DNA of 33,020 nucleotides from Paraphysomonas bandaiensis. Taxonomy: Eukaryota > Chrysophyceae. The notes below the pieces were generated by a model, which saw only the letters and a list, made by a program, of their open reading frames with translations, was not told the DNA's origin and did not search any database. A program made the translations under genes and the position numbers. The stretch spans positions 1 through 33,020 of the forward strand of contig CBFFRP010000003.1 in NCBI GenBank assembly GCA_965644295.1, read 5' to 3'. Numbering within the stretch: the stretch's first letter is position 1; each line of letters begins with the position of its first letter. Positions 1-10,423 of the stretch are shown piece after piece.

Positions 1-245
1 CTTAGGCATTAGTAAATACGTAACTACTCTGTACGTTAGTCAGCCCTACCCCATTATACGGATTGATGAAAGATGTGAACTGATCCTTGTCACGTTATTA
101 CAATAAACAATGCAACGATATCACATTATTAAGTCAAACGTGTGTGTGAAAGTCTTATTATCAAACATGGACACTATAAAGAATAAACACATATGAACAC
201 AGGAAGTACGACACATAACATGTCAGCACTTAATCTTCGGCTTCC

Positions 246-3200
246 TTACACTTCATCTGGCGCCTCTTCGTAAACTTTTTGTTGCCAATCACCTCCCCCG
301 TTTTCTAGTGCAGGTCCACCATCATATCCTCCATATTCATTTTGGTCTTCAGAGCTCTCAAAGCATGGATCCACACCCTCGTGTCTATACATCATATACG
401 AGGCATATTGCCCAGCGAAATTTCCGCCATCATCCAACAATTCACCAGTGACATACACCCAATTGTTCTCACTTTCAAATAAAGCAGTACCATCACTGAT
501 AATAGCCCTCCCAATTAATCGATCACCCTCAGATTCATTATAGGTCTTAAGGCGAATTAATATATTCCCGCACGCGATGTCTTGCTTCGATATCTTCCCT
601 GTAAAGTGAGGGTACCACGATGGTGCTACGGAGTTGTCACGCGCAGGCTCTGTGGCATGAAGCCATACACTGCCATCTCCAACCTTTACTTCCACATACG
701 GAACTAGCTCACTGTCAACTTGATATGGAACAAAATAAGCAATAAAATAAATAGCTAAAGAACTGATACGTACTTGAGCTTGGTATATCTGTTAAATGCA
801 TATCGTACACGTCTAAATACCCCATCTCCAATCCTTCTGCATTGGACGCAGGTTCATCCACTGTAACTTCCTCTACATCAGCGGCTGTTTCCACATCACC
901 GGTCTTATCAGATGCAGTAATCGCACAAAGACCTGTGGATTCGGCATTAGTTTCGTTACCGCCCACGTAGTCTGCCTCTTTCGCAACTTCTGAATTCTCT
1001 ACACCACAGTCATTGTTCACTGCCGACACATCGTCAGGCCGCTGTCCAACACTTGATTCCTCTATCCTTTTGGCAGTAACGTTAGGCTCATGGTGGCCAT
1101 TGTCGCCCTTACAAAATTGAGCAGCTAAGTGCTCGTTACTATCACTATCAGTAGTTTCACGTGTACTTGACTCTTTAGAGCGTACAGTTTTCGAGTCACA
1201 GCGGTACTTTACTGTTAACGAGCATTTGCCAACAACAGAACCCGTAGAATCATTCAAGTCTCCAATATACTGAACCCACTGGTTTTTATTTCTCAGAACC
1301 AGCATCTCTTTAAAAACAGAAGTCGCAATTACTTTGTCTTTTGATCCAACATCGACTCTCATGTGACCATTTACAATGTCAGAGTTCGCTATCTCCCCGC
1401 ATATCTGCGTTATCCAAACAGATTCACTCCCGACGTCGTAGTTGAACGGTGTGCTATATTGCCACTTCTTACCATCTCCGATACTTACGACGGCTTTGAG
1501 GTCATGATCATCACCTGAGAAATATGTTCAGTTTAGCACAGTTCAAGATGTACTATATGTATACGTAATATTGCAAAAATATATTCCAAAAACCACAGTA
1601 AATTAGCACGTACTTGTGTTACGGAAATGCGAAACAGCCACTTGGCACACTTCCAAATATTCCTCTACCGAATCTGGTTTAACACTTTCCGTGCAATACT
1701 GCATAGACACTAAATACTTCCCGGCAGGATGTCCCTTGCCATCCCTTAGTTCACCAGCAACATCTCTCCATTTCCCAGCCTTTTGCACAGCACGAGACAC
1801 ATCAATTGTACCCTGACCAATTGTTTGGCTACCTCCAGTAACCATATTACGATCCTTCGCAATTATAACCAGTTCCTGGTTAAGCAACAGGGACCGAGGA
1901 ACTTTCCCCGAAATATTTAGATTGTCCCAAGTTACTTCTACACCACCTTCAACCTGCACAGAAGTAGAATGCTTCCACAAAGATCCATCACCCAGAATGA
2001 GCTCGGCAAAAGGGTCCATTTTACCGCCAAAGAATCCTTCTGCATAGCACCCATAAACGTAAAAATGCTGATAAGTGAAGCTTACCAATATCTTTAAGGT
2101 CCCAAAGCGCAACTTTATGTATTTCCAGCATTCCGTCCGTGATATCATTATTTTCGTCCTTACTGGGAGGCTCAGAGAAAGTGTCAGTACGCACAGCTTC
2201 AGTACCCTCAGTTTCTTTCATCTCATCTGTGTCAACACTACAATTGTTTGCTCCGGAATCAGCACTTTCTTTGTTAATATCATCGCCGGTTTCTTTATTC
2301 TCTCCAGACTGCGCAATAGAGTCTGCATTATTGCTCTTTTCGTCATTATCCGCTTTGTCTACGCTCACGCCACTTGACACTGCGCTCTGGTCAGCTTCAT
2401 AATTCTGCATAGCCCCATTACTATCTTTCTCGTTTTCAGCACCCATCATAGCAGTGTTCGCGCAATCATTACTGCTTTGACCTGGTTCTTGGCTCCCGTT
2501 ATCCCTGACACACTCATCCTTATTTCTCCCACTATTCTTTACTGAATCTATCCCGGTATCACGAGGACTGCGCTGTAACTCTACTTGAATCGCAGGGTTC
2601 ATGTTCTTCTCACTTTCGTCCCTGTTTTTTGTTGCTGTCACTTTCGTCCCTGTTTTTGTTGCCTTCCTTGATCTCGACCTTAACGGCGAGACCATTGGTG
2701 CTCCTCCATTCCTGTTGAAGTCTGAGTTGCGCGGTGAGTTGGTCTCTGGTCTAGAGTTGGATGACGAGGCACGATTGTCGGAATTACCGGCATGACCCCA
2801 CATATTGCTCGGGTTGTTAACACGATATAAGAATATAGCATCATATATACTTTCTATATTCACTTCTGGAAGTGAATTAATCTCCGACGATGACCAATTC
2901 ACGAAATCGTCACATGATATTTTATCCGAAGGATATTTTCCAACATCCTCAAATATCGTAAGAGCCAATCGATTTAAAGTTGAATCATTAGGACATGAAT
3001 CTGGTTTTTCAAGTATACTTGAAAGTGCTCTTGCAATACATAATAATAACATAGTCTATAAACACTTTATATAAGTTCATTTACCTTTAAAATACAAGAG
3101 ATATCTTACCAATTCATCAACTGATATATATCCAGTATGATCAAAATCAATAAGTTGATAACAATTTTGTAATCTATCATTTAATGATTCATAGTTTGCT

Positions 3201-3558
3201 AATGAAATGAATACAATAAATAATGATAATGAATTGATTCTATATAATGATATTAATACATACATTATAAAGAGATTAGAAGACTTACTTTCCATATTGT
3301 TTATAATCTAATAAACTTGTAATGATGACTGTATCTTCATGATTTAAGTTGGTTAAATATTTAATTGTTGATAAATCTAAACTAAAACCATATTCTTCAT
3401 TTGAATATTTTGTAATGATATCATGAATTGTTTCATATGACCCTATAAGAGAATAAATGATTAGATTATATTGATATATATGTATATATATGGATATATT
3501 TACATGTTGTTATAGTATGAAATGAACTGTTTAGTATAATTGATTGTCCAATTCCCAT
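246..3558 (-). CDS. EF-hand plus triple C2-like protein, probable N-myristoylated Ca2+ sensor
   Basis: My spliced model has seven exons: 3558-3504, 3442-3289, 3239-3110, 3055-2086, 2039-1614, 1514-774 and 718-246. All junctions are GT-AG and phases agree, giving 982 residues. The start at 3558 gives MGIGQS, a Gly2/Ser6 pattern typical of N-myristoylation. Residues 1-190 look like a calcineurin-B/recoverin-type EF-hand fold; the clear loop is DFDHTGYISVDE (about 101-112), and the other loops are degenerate. A long hydrophilic, probably disordered segment follows. Three C2-like units then come at about 437-560, 580-690 and 830-940, each opening with a GDGxxW motif (GDGSLW, GDGKKW, GDGSVW). C2 domains usually bind Ca2+/phospholipid; few acidic ligands are obvious here, so Ca2+ dependence is uncertain. 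Family role (membrane-associated Ca2+ signalling) is inference. The gene is divergent from the WD40 gene at 4239. Confidence 0.8.
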
Positions 3559-4238
3559 CTTCAATATTCTTTATAAATGAAGTTCAATATATTAATATTC
3601 TAAGAAATTTATTATCAATATTATGATTGGATTACAATTATATTTGGATTAATACTTCGACTTTGTTTTAATGAAGTGTGTTGTAATGTAATGTACCGTT
3701 ACATGACTGTCACTCTGTGTGCAGTGCATCTCAATACACAGTTCATACAGCCGTATGCATCTTATTTTCGGAAATAAATTGAAGTAAAATCTGTATATAT
3801 TACTGCAATATACCTACGGCTGGAATACACATAATTGTTATCTCAATATTAGAGGCATCTTGGAACAAAAATACACAAAGAATACCGATACGGCTGTATT
3901 GTATGGCAATTTCCAGTATCGTACTTCTTCATATCTCGCAAAGTACTTTACAAGTACAATACATAAGTAAATAAGTACATGTAACACACCATTATATATC
4001 CCCAAATCCCATCTTTCACACTAAAACCACGTATTTTATATCACCAACACTATATATACTCTAGTTTTTTAATTAATTTCTATAAAAATACCAAGATTTT
4101 TGTAATATATAAATTACATATACATGATATCAGTACCAATCAATACATCCACCATTGCAAGCTTAGTAGGCATATATGCCTATATATATATACATATACA
4201 TTAACACACTCCTACATTTATATCTACATATTTTATCA
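3559..4238. other. Divergent intergenic region, AT-rich
   Basis: This 680-base interval separates the starts of two divergently transcribed genes and must hold both promoters. It contains one copy of the 150-bp dispersed repeat (3748-3896). Around it are AT-rich stretches and several TATA-like strings, for example near 4050 and 4175-4200. I see no ORF or RNA gene in it. Confidence 0.6.
3748..3896 (+). repeat. 150-bp dispersed repeat (MITE-like), copy 1
   Basis: Terminal inverted repeat CAGCCGTAT at 3748-3756 matches ATACGGCTG at 3888-3896, and the complementarity extends outward three more bases to ATACAGCCGTAT. A TA dinucleotide flanks each side, which could be a TA target duplication as in Tc1/mariner-type MITEs. 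The interior shares CGGAAATAAATTGAAG and CTCAATATTAGAGGCATCTT with the copies near 12.1, 15.6 and 31.4 kb, all in the same orientation. This copy lacks the GGCAGTCA segment near its left end that copies 2 and 4 keep. There is no coding capacity. Confidence 0.8.
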
Positions 4239-6453
4239 ATGCATTATAATCGTGAAGAATCAACTAGTGGTCATGCTGCTGTTAGAAAGCATCTGACAGC
4301 TATGAATAGTATCATTAACTCTAAATCCCTAACTACACCTCACATAAACTCGATGGCTACACATAGAGATCGTAGAATCATTCAACCACATTATCAATAT
4401 ATGAGACGTATGCAATTACCATCCAGTAATATGCATAATCCTGCTGATGCTGTTTGTTCCCATTTTTTATTACATGGATTTAATAGACAACAGAAAGCAC
4501 CTGTACATACTGGATGTTGGTCATCTGATGGAAGGAGGCTTGTATTAGGTACTCAATTAGGTGAATTTAATTTATGGGAGGTATTTATTTTTGTTGTATA
4601 TACAACATGATTTGTTTGTAATGTACAGTATGATAGGGAGATACTTTTAAATTCGAGAAACTAGTTACCACTCATCAAAACCCTATTAGAGCTATGGCAT
4701 GGAGCACGAATGGTCAGATGCTGTTGTCAGGTAACCATAGAACTAGCATATTAAAAATGTAGATAATATACCACTTTATCGTTTGTTGTTGCCCAAATTT
4801 TGTATTTGTACTGTGTTTTTTGTGACAATGTTGACGATGTTAATGTTTTATTGTGTTAGGGGACCACGAGGGCATCATTAAGTACTTCAACGCCAGCATG
4901 ACCAACGTGCGAAACCTTCCGGATGCTCATGAAGGGGCAGTGAGGGGCCTCTCATTCTCCCCTATGGAATCTAAATACGCATCATGCAGGTGCGTGTTGT
5001 TCGAGATTTACATCCCATATTGATCTATATTGTATTTCATATTCATGCTATACACAAGTGTATACAGCATGAATAGTGATATAGTCGCTCTTTATTTCTA
5101 TGTAAGCTTCTCACATTGTCTATAGTGACGACAGTTCTGTCAAAATATGGGATTGGGAGAAGGCTACCCCTGACGTAGAGTATCGTGACGAACATTTAAG
5201 TGACGTGAAGTGCTGTCAATGGCACCCCTATAGATCTCTAGTGGCCTCGGGTTCGAAAGACAATACTGTCAAACTATGGGACCCCCGAGAAACGAAGGCC
5301 GTAAGGTACTGTGCGCATTGTGTTGTTTAGTACTAGCTTGTGTTCTGCTTGCGATATGTTGACTATATGTATGCAGCACAATTCATGGACACAAAAACAC
5401 TGTTTTGTGTTGCTCCTGGAACAGATCAGGTAATTGGCTAGCAACGGGGTCACGCGATCACCTGGTGAGTACACTTCGGTTTACTTCGTTCTTCTGTCTG
5501 ATACGTGGTCATGAAATCTGTAGATCAAAGTCTATGATCTGAGAACAATGACAGAGTTTGCAACCTTAAGGGGACATCAAAAAGAGGTTATAATTATGTC
5601 ATGTGTACTTTAATTGTATGGACGAAACTTTTATTTTTATGTAGTTATTGTTTCCGTGTATATGTGTTTAACGTGCCTGCAGGTTTCAGCATTGCAGTGG
5701 CATCCTCATCAAGAAGCCTTACTTATGTCTGGCGGTTTTAATGGCACATTAATATATTGGACGATGGGATACCAGGTGAAGTTTCACTGTCGTACCATAT
5801 GCAATTTTATTAATTCTTTTTGTGCATTTTTGTCGTAGGGTCCTCACACGATAATCGCGAATGCACACAACTACTCAGTCAATGTCATCGCATGGCACCC
5901 TTTGGGACATTGTGTAGGTACAGCCGCCAACGATGGGATTCTGAAATTCTGGTGTCGCGAGCCTCCAGGAAGTTCTCTGAAAAGTGAACTTAACGAGTGG
6001 CAAGATGCTTCATTAGCCCTTAAGATAACGTACGGCCCACAACCTGCAGCGGTCACCGGGGAAGCCCTGGCAGCTGCATCCGAAGGGGGAGGGACTTTCA
6101 CAGCAGGAACAGGGGGGTCAGCAACGGGTAATGGGATCAGTGACCGTGATAGGGGTGGGCGTGGACGGGGTGGAAAAGGGCGCCCGGGTGATGCATCTGG
6201 AAGAGGAACTCCCGGTGGGCGCGTAAGTAGGCCGTTTCCCCCTCCAATTCCCCCTGGTATGCCTCCACCTGCAAGCCATGGTCCATCTGCGACTGCTCCA
6301 TATCGACCACCTCCACCTCCTGCAGCTTTTAGCCCGGCAAATAGAGGGAAGCCTTCTCAGTCTCCATCAGCCACTCCTTCAACGTGGGCACAGGGATCTG
6401 GAAACCGGGGAGTGCCTCAAGAGTCGAGAAAAAGAAGTAGATTTTCCAGTTAG
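4239..6453 (+). CDS. WDR33/FY/Pfs2-type WD40 pre-mRNA 3'-end processing protein
   Basis: Eight exons: 4239-4580, 4637-4730, 4860-4989, 5126-5305, 5377-5464, 5524-5586, 5683-5775 and 5839-6453. All are GT-AG with consistent phase, giving 534 residues. The N-terminal HRRY-like basic segment and seven WD40 repeats follow plant FY and human WDR33 closely, for example GSKDNTVKLWDPR, HGHKNTVLCC, SGNWLATGSRDHLIKVYDL and NDGILKFWCR. In that family the propeller sits in the cleavage and polyadenylation specificity factor and helps recognise the AAUAAA signal. The C-terminus (about 390-534) is glycine/arginine-rich, then proline-rich (PPPIPPGMPPP), as in FY. I chose the ATG at 4239 because the open frame upstream is low-complexity TA repeat. 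The second exon is placed using the acceptor at 4635-4636, which keeps frame and gives the expected WEGDTFKFE. An AATAAA lies 46 bases after the stop. Confidence 0.93.
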
Positions 6454-7101
6454 TTGTGAATTTATAGGATGTCTTATATTCTCGTAGCAGTTGTGTGGAA
6501 TAAACTATACCGGTTGGTTGTGACATTCATCCCAGCAATGTCGTAGTGTTTAGTAATGATTCATTTGTACGCTTGAAGACAGTACAGACGTACAGACGAT
6601 GTTACTTTTTGTATTGTCTCCACTTAAATATTCCTTCAGTTATCAAAGTTTATGGGTGACACTTTAGTAAAAGTTTTAGAAACATTTAGACACTACTATG
6701 ACATGAACCTCACGAGTGTTTAACTAAACTTGTCGAGCACTTTTTCGGAAAATACGAAATTGACATGATGGTTGTTGTTGATAAGTTTTACATGACAACA
6801 CACAATAGTTAGTCTATCTAGTTTGATTACAATATATTCTCTTAACGATCTGAACTGTGAAAATAGCTCATGTCTATATCTACGTCTACGGACCAATATT
6901 CGAAGGTTTTAGGATTTTTTGGATGTGATGTGTATTGAAAGATACTTGTAAAGTATAGATTGCACTCACGTGTAAATCGTTTGCACTGCTATCTGCTATC
7001 AGAATGAACAATTAGCTCAAAGTTAAACTAAAATTACATTCCTGAAATAAATTACATTCCAAAGAACAACTATGCTCATACTGCACCCAAGACAACTGTA
7101 T
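6454..7101. other. Convergent intergenic region
   Basis: The 3' ends of the WD40 gene (+) and capping enzyme gene (-) meet here. Apart from the AATAAA at 6499 I see no feature: no long ORF, no repeat copy and no obvious RNA gene. Confidence 0.5.
6499..6504 (+). terminator. Polyadenylation signal AATAAA for the WD40 gene
   Basis: A canonical AATAAA lies 46 bases downstream of the stop at 6453, at a normal distance for a eukaryotic poly(A) signal. The assignment rests on sequence and position only. Confidence 0.55.
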
Positions 7102-9291
7102 CTATCTTCTTTCTACCGCAGGTGCCGTCCGCGTTCGCTGAAACTCAAGCAGCTTTTGCTTCATTTTAGACAACTGTTGTGAGAAATCATTTTCAGCTTC
7201 ACTTCTAGCAAGGAGTCTATACTCCAATTCTTCGATGGATATTGCCTCCGCTTGTTCCATCAGAATGCTCAATACAGTATTGATATAGTTCGGCTGGTCT
7301 TTGTCCTCTCTAAGATGAAAGTACGACCAAAGCCCATATGTAGGATTGTAGGCTACTTCTGCGACATTGATAGCTTGCCGAGAGTCTTCCGTGTCCGCAT
7401 TCACTCGAAGAGTGTCAAACTCCCCTAGACCTACTCGACTTTTTCCACGCATCGTACAGTCCACTAGTACACCATCTGGACCAAGTGCAAATAGCGCGGG
7501 ACCATCCTTCCCATTGCCTACACACAAAACACACGTAACAAACAACTACATCCCACAGGCGCACAACATCATACCAATACTGGGCACATAATTAACACAA
7601 ACATATTTTACCACATAACACATATACCACAAGAACTGCTTACCATCACAGTTCACAGTTAGGTCTACAGATGCCAGCTCTGGCCACTTCCACTTTACAA
7701 GATTGATGTCTGTAGAAAATACGTAAGGAAGATTCGGTTGAAAGATGAGCCCATCAGATTTATGGTGACGATCAACAGATTCACGATACACTCGCTCCCC
7801 ATTCTCCACTACCATACGCTGAAGCAACTTACGAAGGTCCGCTTTCGGCCAGAAAATTTTCTCAACAATCCTCAAGTGAGATGTACCCGAATCATTGAGT
7901 CGTTTTAAACGAGGTGCAATGGAAGTACGAATAATTTCAAGTCGACGGTCAAAGGGCATGCTTGCGCATGGACGACCATCCATAGCCAAGATATCAAACA
8001 CAAGAAAAACAGACTTTTTCGTCTTCAGATTATGAACTACCTCACCGTCCAGAACGGTACCCAGTCCAAGTGCCTCACCAATTTTACCCCAGCCAGGAGG
8101 CAAAAATAAGTGCTTAGAACGGTTCATTAACACCGCCCCACAGCTGCTCGTGGAGTCTACATCACTCTGTAACTGCAATGTATCTTTCGGTAATGAGTAC
8201 ATAAGATATCTCACACCATCCGACTTTTCGGTAACAAAGTACGAGTTCTGCTGGAGAGTCAAAAGGTTTCGACGACTAATATTCAGCGGCATACTGCCAA
8301 TGAAATCCAACGAACCATTCTGGCCCCGGATTTTGTTAGTTATGCTTGCAAGAGCATTGACAACAGATGGGCTCTGGGGTAGGGAAGTAATACTGAGCAC
8401 GTCATCACCGGTACTGATGCTTGACGGTATACATAAGTTAAAAATTGATAATAACTCTGTCGCAAGGCGGCTTGTGACTTCAACAGCCTTTGAATCATCA
8501 GCGGAGAGCCAACTTTTAAGTGCAACAGGGAGCATCTCGAACTCAAGTTCAATAGACACAGTCTTTTTTCCTGCTCCGACACCTTGCAGAGTTGTAGTCT
8601 CAACCTCGGTCATATCTATCACCCATGCGGAGTTAGGATTGGAATCCAGTCGAAATTTGGTTCTGCGCTTGAGCCTCTCGACATGCCATACTATGTCACG
8701 GGGTACACCTGACTGATGCGCTTGTTGCCCATTGCTTCCTCCTACTGATATCTCACTCGCAACATCAATTCGCATATCAAACTGATGACCCAGACAGGCA
8801 ATATCTCGCCGTAAAAACTTATCTTTGGCTTCTAACAATCCTACTTCTCGTCCTTGTGAATCAAATACACATCTATTATTACCACTTTCATCAACTCTTA
8901 CACGTTGTGGTTCTTGTATATTCATTGAATAACCCGATGATTTTAATATATTTTTAATTTTATCAGCATTAATTTCATCAATGCCTGATTTAAAGCTAAC
9001 ACCACGGTCAGTTGATGTGACAACAATCCCACCACCAGTTTTATGATATGATTTCCATCTTCTATGATCCGTTATGAGCATACCAATACGCATTTCAATT
9101 TCAATTAAATCAGGATTTAATTTAATTGATTTTGTATTAATTTCTGTACGCATATCGTGTAAAGATTTTGCAATTTCTTGAAAGAGTGGACGAATCTCTA
9201 TACGGGGACGTTTATGGAGAGGTGCAGAGGCTGCACGATCAAGTTCTTTTGATTGTCTGTTCATGAGATCATCTAGCATGTTGAGACTCAT
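7102..9291 (-). CDS. mRNA capping enzyme: TTM-type RNA triphosphatase fused to guanylyltransferase
   Basis: Two exons, 9291-7644 and 7517-7102, with a 126-nt GT-AG intron, give 687 residues. Residues about 30-300 resemble Cet1-type metal-dependent RNA triphosphatases (tunnel fold): EIEMR at 64-68 matches the metal-binding glutamate motif of strand 1, and SIELEFEM near 245 matches the second glutamate pair. The guanylyltransferase follows: EKSDGVR (motif I, catalytic Lys near 356), LDGEVVH (motif III, near 412), FLVFDILAMDG (IIIa), DGLIFQP (IV, near 511), LVKWKWPELASVD (V, near 530) and LREDKDQPN (VI, near 617, in the OB fold). All nucleotidyl-transfer motifs are present. The product should convert 5'-triphosphate RNA ends to GpppN caps in the nucleus; no methyltransferase domain is seen. 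The start at 9291 (MSLNMLDDL) follows the end of the tetranucleotide array; the frame stays open upstream, but only through that repeat. Confidence 0.93.
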
Positions 9292-9659
9292 ATTGTGTGA
9301 AGGAATGAGGTGATAGAGTGTTAATAGTGATTGATAATGAGACCACGCACTGCTATATATACACATACATATATAGACATACATACATACATACATACAT
9401 ACATACATACATACATACATACATACATACATACATACATACATACATACATACATACATACATACATACATACATACATACATACATACATACATACAT
9501 ACATACATACATACATACATACATACATACATACATACATACATACATACATACATACATACATACATACATACATACATACATACATACGTACAGCCAT
9601 CTGTGTCTTCATATCATTTCATGGAACATTCATCATAGTAGGAATCTCTTATCCCCCAA
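9292..9659. promoter_or_regulatory. Compact divergent promoter region (capping enzyme / VOC protein)
   Basis: Only 368 bases lie between the start codons of the capping enzyme (-) and the VOC protein (+), so both promoters must be here. About 58% of the space is the (ACAT)n array at 9377-9590, which leaves 85 bases on the capping side and 69 on the VOC side. No TATA box stands out beyond the TATATA at 9353-9375. Confidence 0.55.
9377..9590 (+). repeat. Perfect (ACAT)n microsatellite, about 53 copies
   Basis: An uninterrupted ACAT tetranucleotide array of 214 bases. It is open in several frames on both strands (reading MYVC- or HTYI-type repeats), but these are artefacts of the repeat. On the minus strand ATG recurs every four bases, cycling through all three frames, so a capping-enzyme transcript that included it would carry dozens of upstream start codons. 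Confidence 0.97.
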
Positions 9660-10061
9660 ATGAAACTCAATCAAGTCACTGTCCCATCCCTCAATATCTC
9701 CAAATCAATTGACTTCTATGTGAAGTTAGGTCTTAAGCTTATTGTTCATTCTGATAATCATTATGCTCGATTTGAGTGTCCGGATGGCGGCAGCACCTTC
9801 TCTATTATACATGTACCTAATCTACCCACTGGTGATGGTATACATGTATATTTTGAACTTCAAGAAGATGAATTAAATGAGAAAGTACAGAGTTTAGTGG
9901 AAGATGGTATACAGTTCTTAGAGATGCCTACTGATAAGTCTTGGCTATGGAGGGAAGCACATGTTTTGGATCCTGACAATAATCATATTGTCTTATATTA
10001 TGCAGGTGAAAATCGTTTGAATCCTCCATGGAGATTGCAGGAATCGAAACTTGAAAAGTAG
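9660..10061 (+). CDS. VOC superfamily (glyoxalase/bleomycin-resistance fold) protein
   Basis: Intronless, 133 residues, the usual length of a single-domain two-module VOC protein. The N-terminus MKLNQVTVPSLNISKSIDFY has the first beta-strand and helix of the fold, followed by KLGLKLIV, ARFECPDGGSTFSI, WLWREAHVLDPDNN and YYAGENRLNPPW. That set of motifs is one I know mainly from bacterial VOC proteins of unassigned function. The His usually found in the first strand as a metal ligand is not evident (Gln/Thr there), so the metal and reaction are unknown. It is not a recognisable glyoxalase I. Neighbours give no functional clue. Its AT-rich composition is not by itself evidence of transfer, since the 5' ends of all neighbouring genes are equally AT-rich. 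Confidence 0.88.
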   Translation: MKLNQVTVPSLNISKSIDFYVKLGLKLIVHSDNHYARFECPDGGSTFSIIHVPNLPTGDGIHVYFELQEDELNEKVQSLVEDGIQFLEMPTDKSWLWREAHVLDPDNNHIVLYYAGENRLNPPWRLQESKLEK

Positions 10062-10137
10062 AATGATGATACATATAATTGCGTGCTTTTGATAAAACAT
10101 TTTAGTATTATGTGCCACATAAGCCGCAATAACTTTT

Positions 10138-10143
10138 AATAAA
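10138..10143 (+). terminator. Polyadenylation signal AATAAA for the VOC gene
   Basis: A canonical AATAAA lies 77 bases after the stop at 10061, inside the 362-base convergent spacer shared with the DENN gene. I see nothing else in that spacer (10062-10423). Confidence 0.5.
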
Positions 10144-10423
10144 GAGATAGAAATATATTGTTGTTAAATGGCATTCAACAAGCACAAATGTCACTTGCGA
10201 TGAGAAATGATTGTTTAAAATTTACTTTCTTTGTTGTTCAGAGTTCAATCCTAATATTGGCATGCTGCCTGAAGTTATTAGTAAGATATATAAAAACAGA
10301 TAGAAGTTGAGTACAGATAAAAAACACAGTTGCAAGTGCTTATATACTACTAAACTGTAGAGTAGTACCTATTTACGTTCTGAGTTTGGAAAGATCGTTG
10401 TGGAACAATGATAAAGTTATAGA

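Noticed and set aside
8150-8716. 188-codon plus-strand ORF opposite the capping enzyme
   Set aside because: It is antisense to a coding region with strong motifs and shows no domain of its own.
9292-9612. N-terminal extension of the capping enzyme through the tetranucleotide array
   Set aside because: The frame is open only because of the repeat; homology begins after the ATG at 9291.
9318-9663. Several ORFs of about 75-110 codons reading HTYI or MYVC repeats
   Set aside because: They are translations of the (ACAT)n array and exist in multiple frames on both strands for that reason alone.
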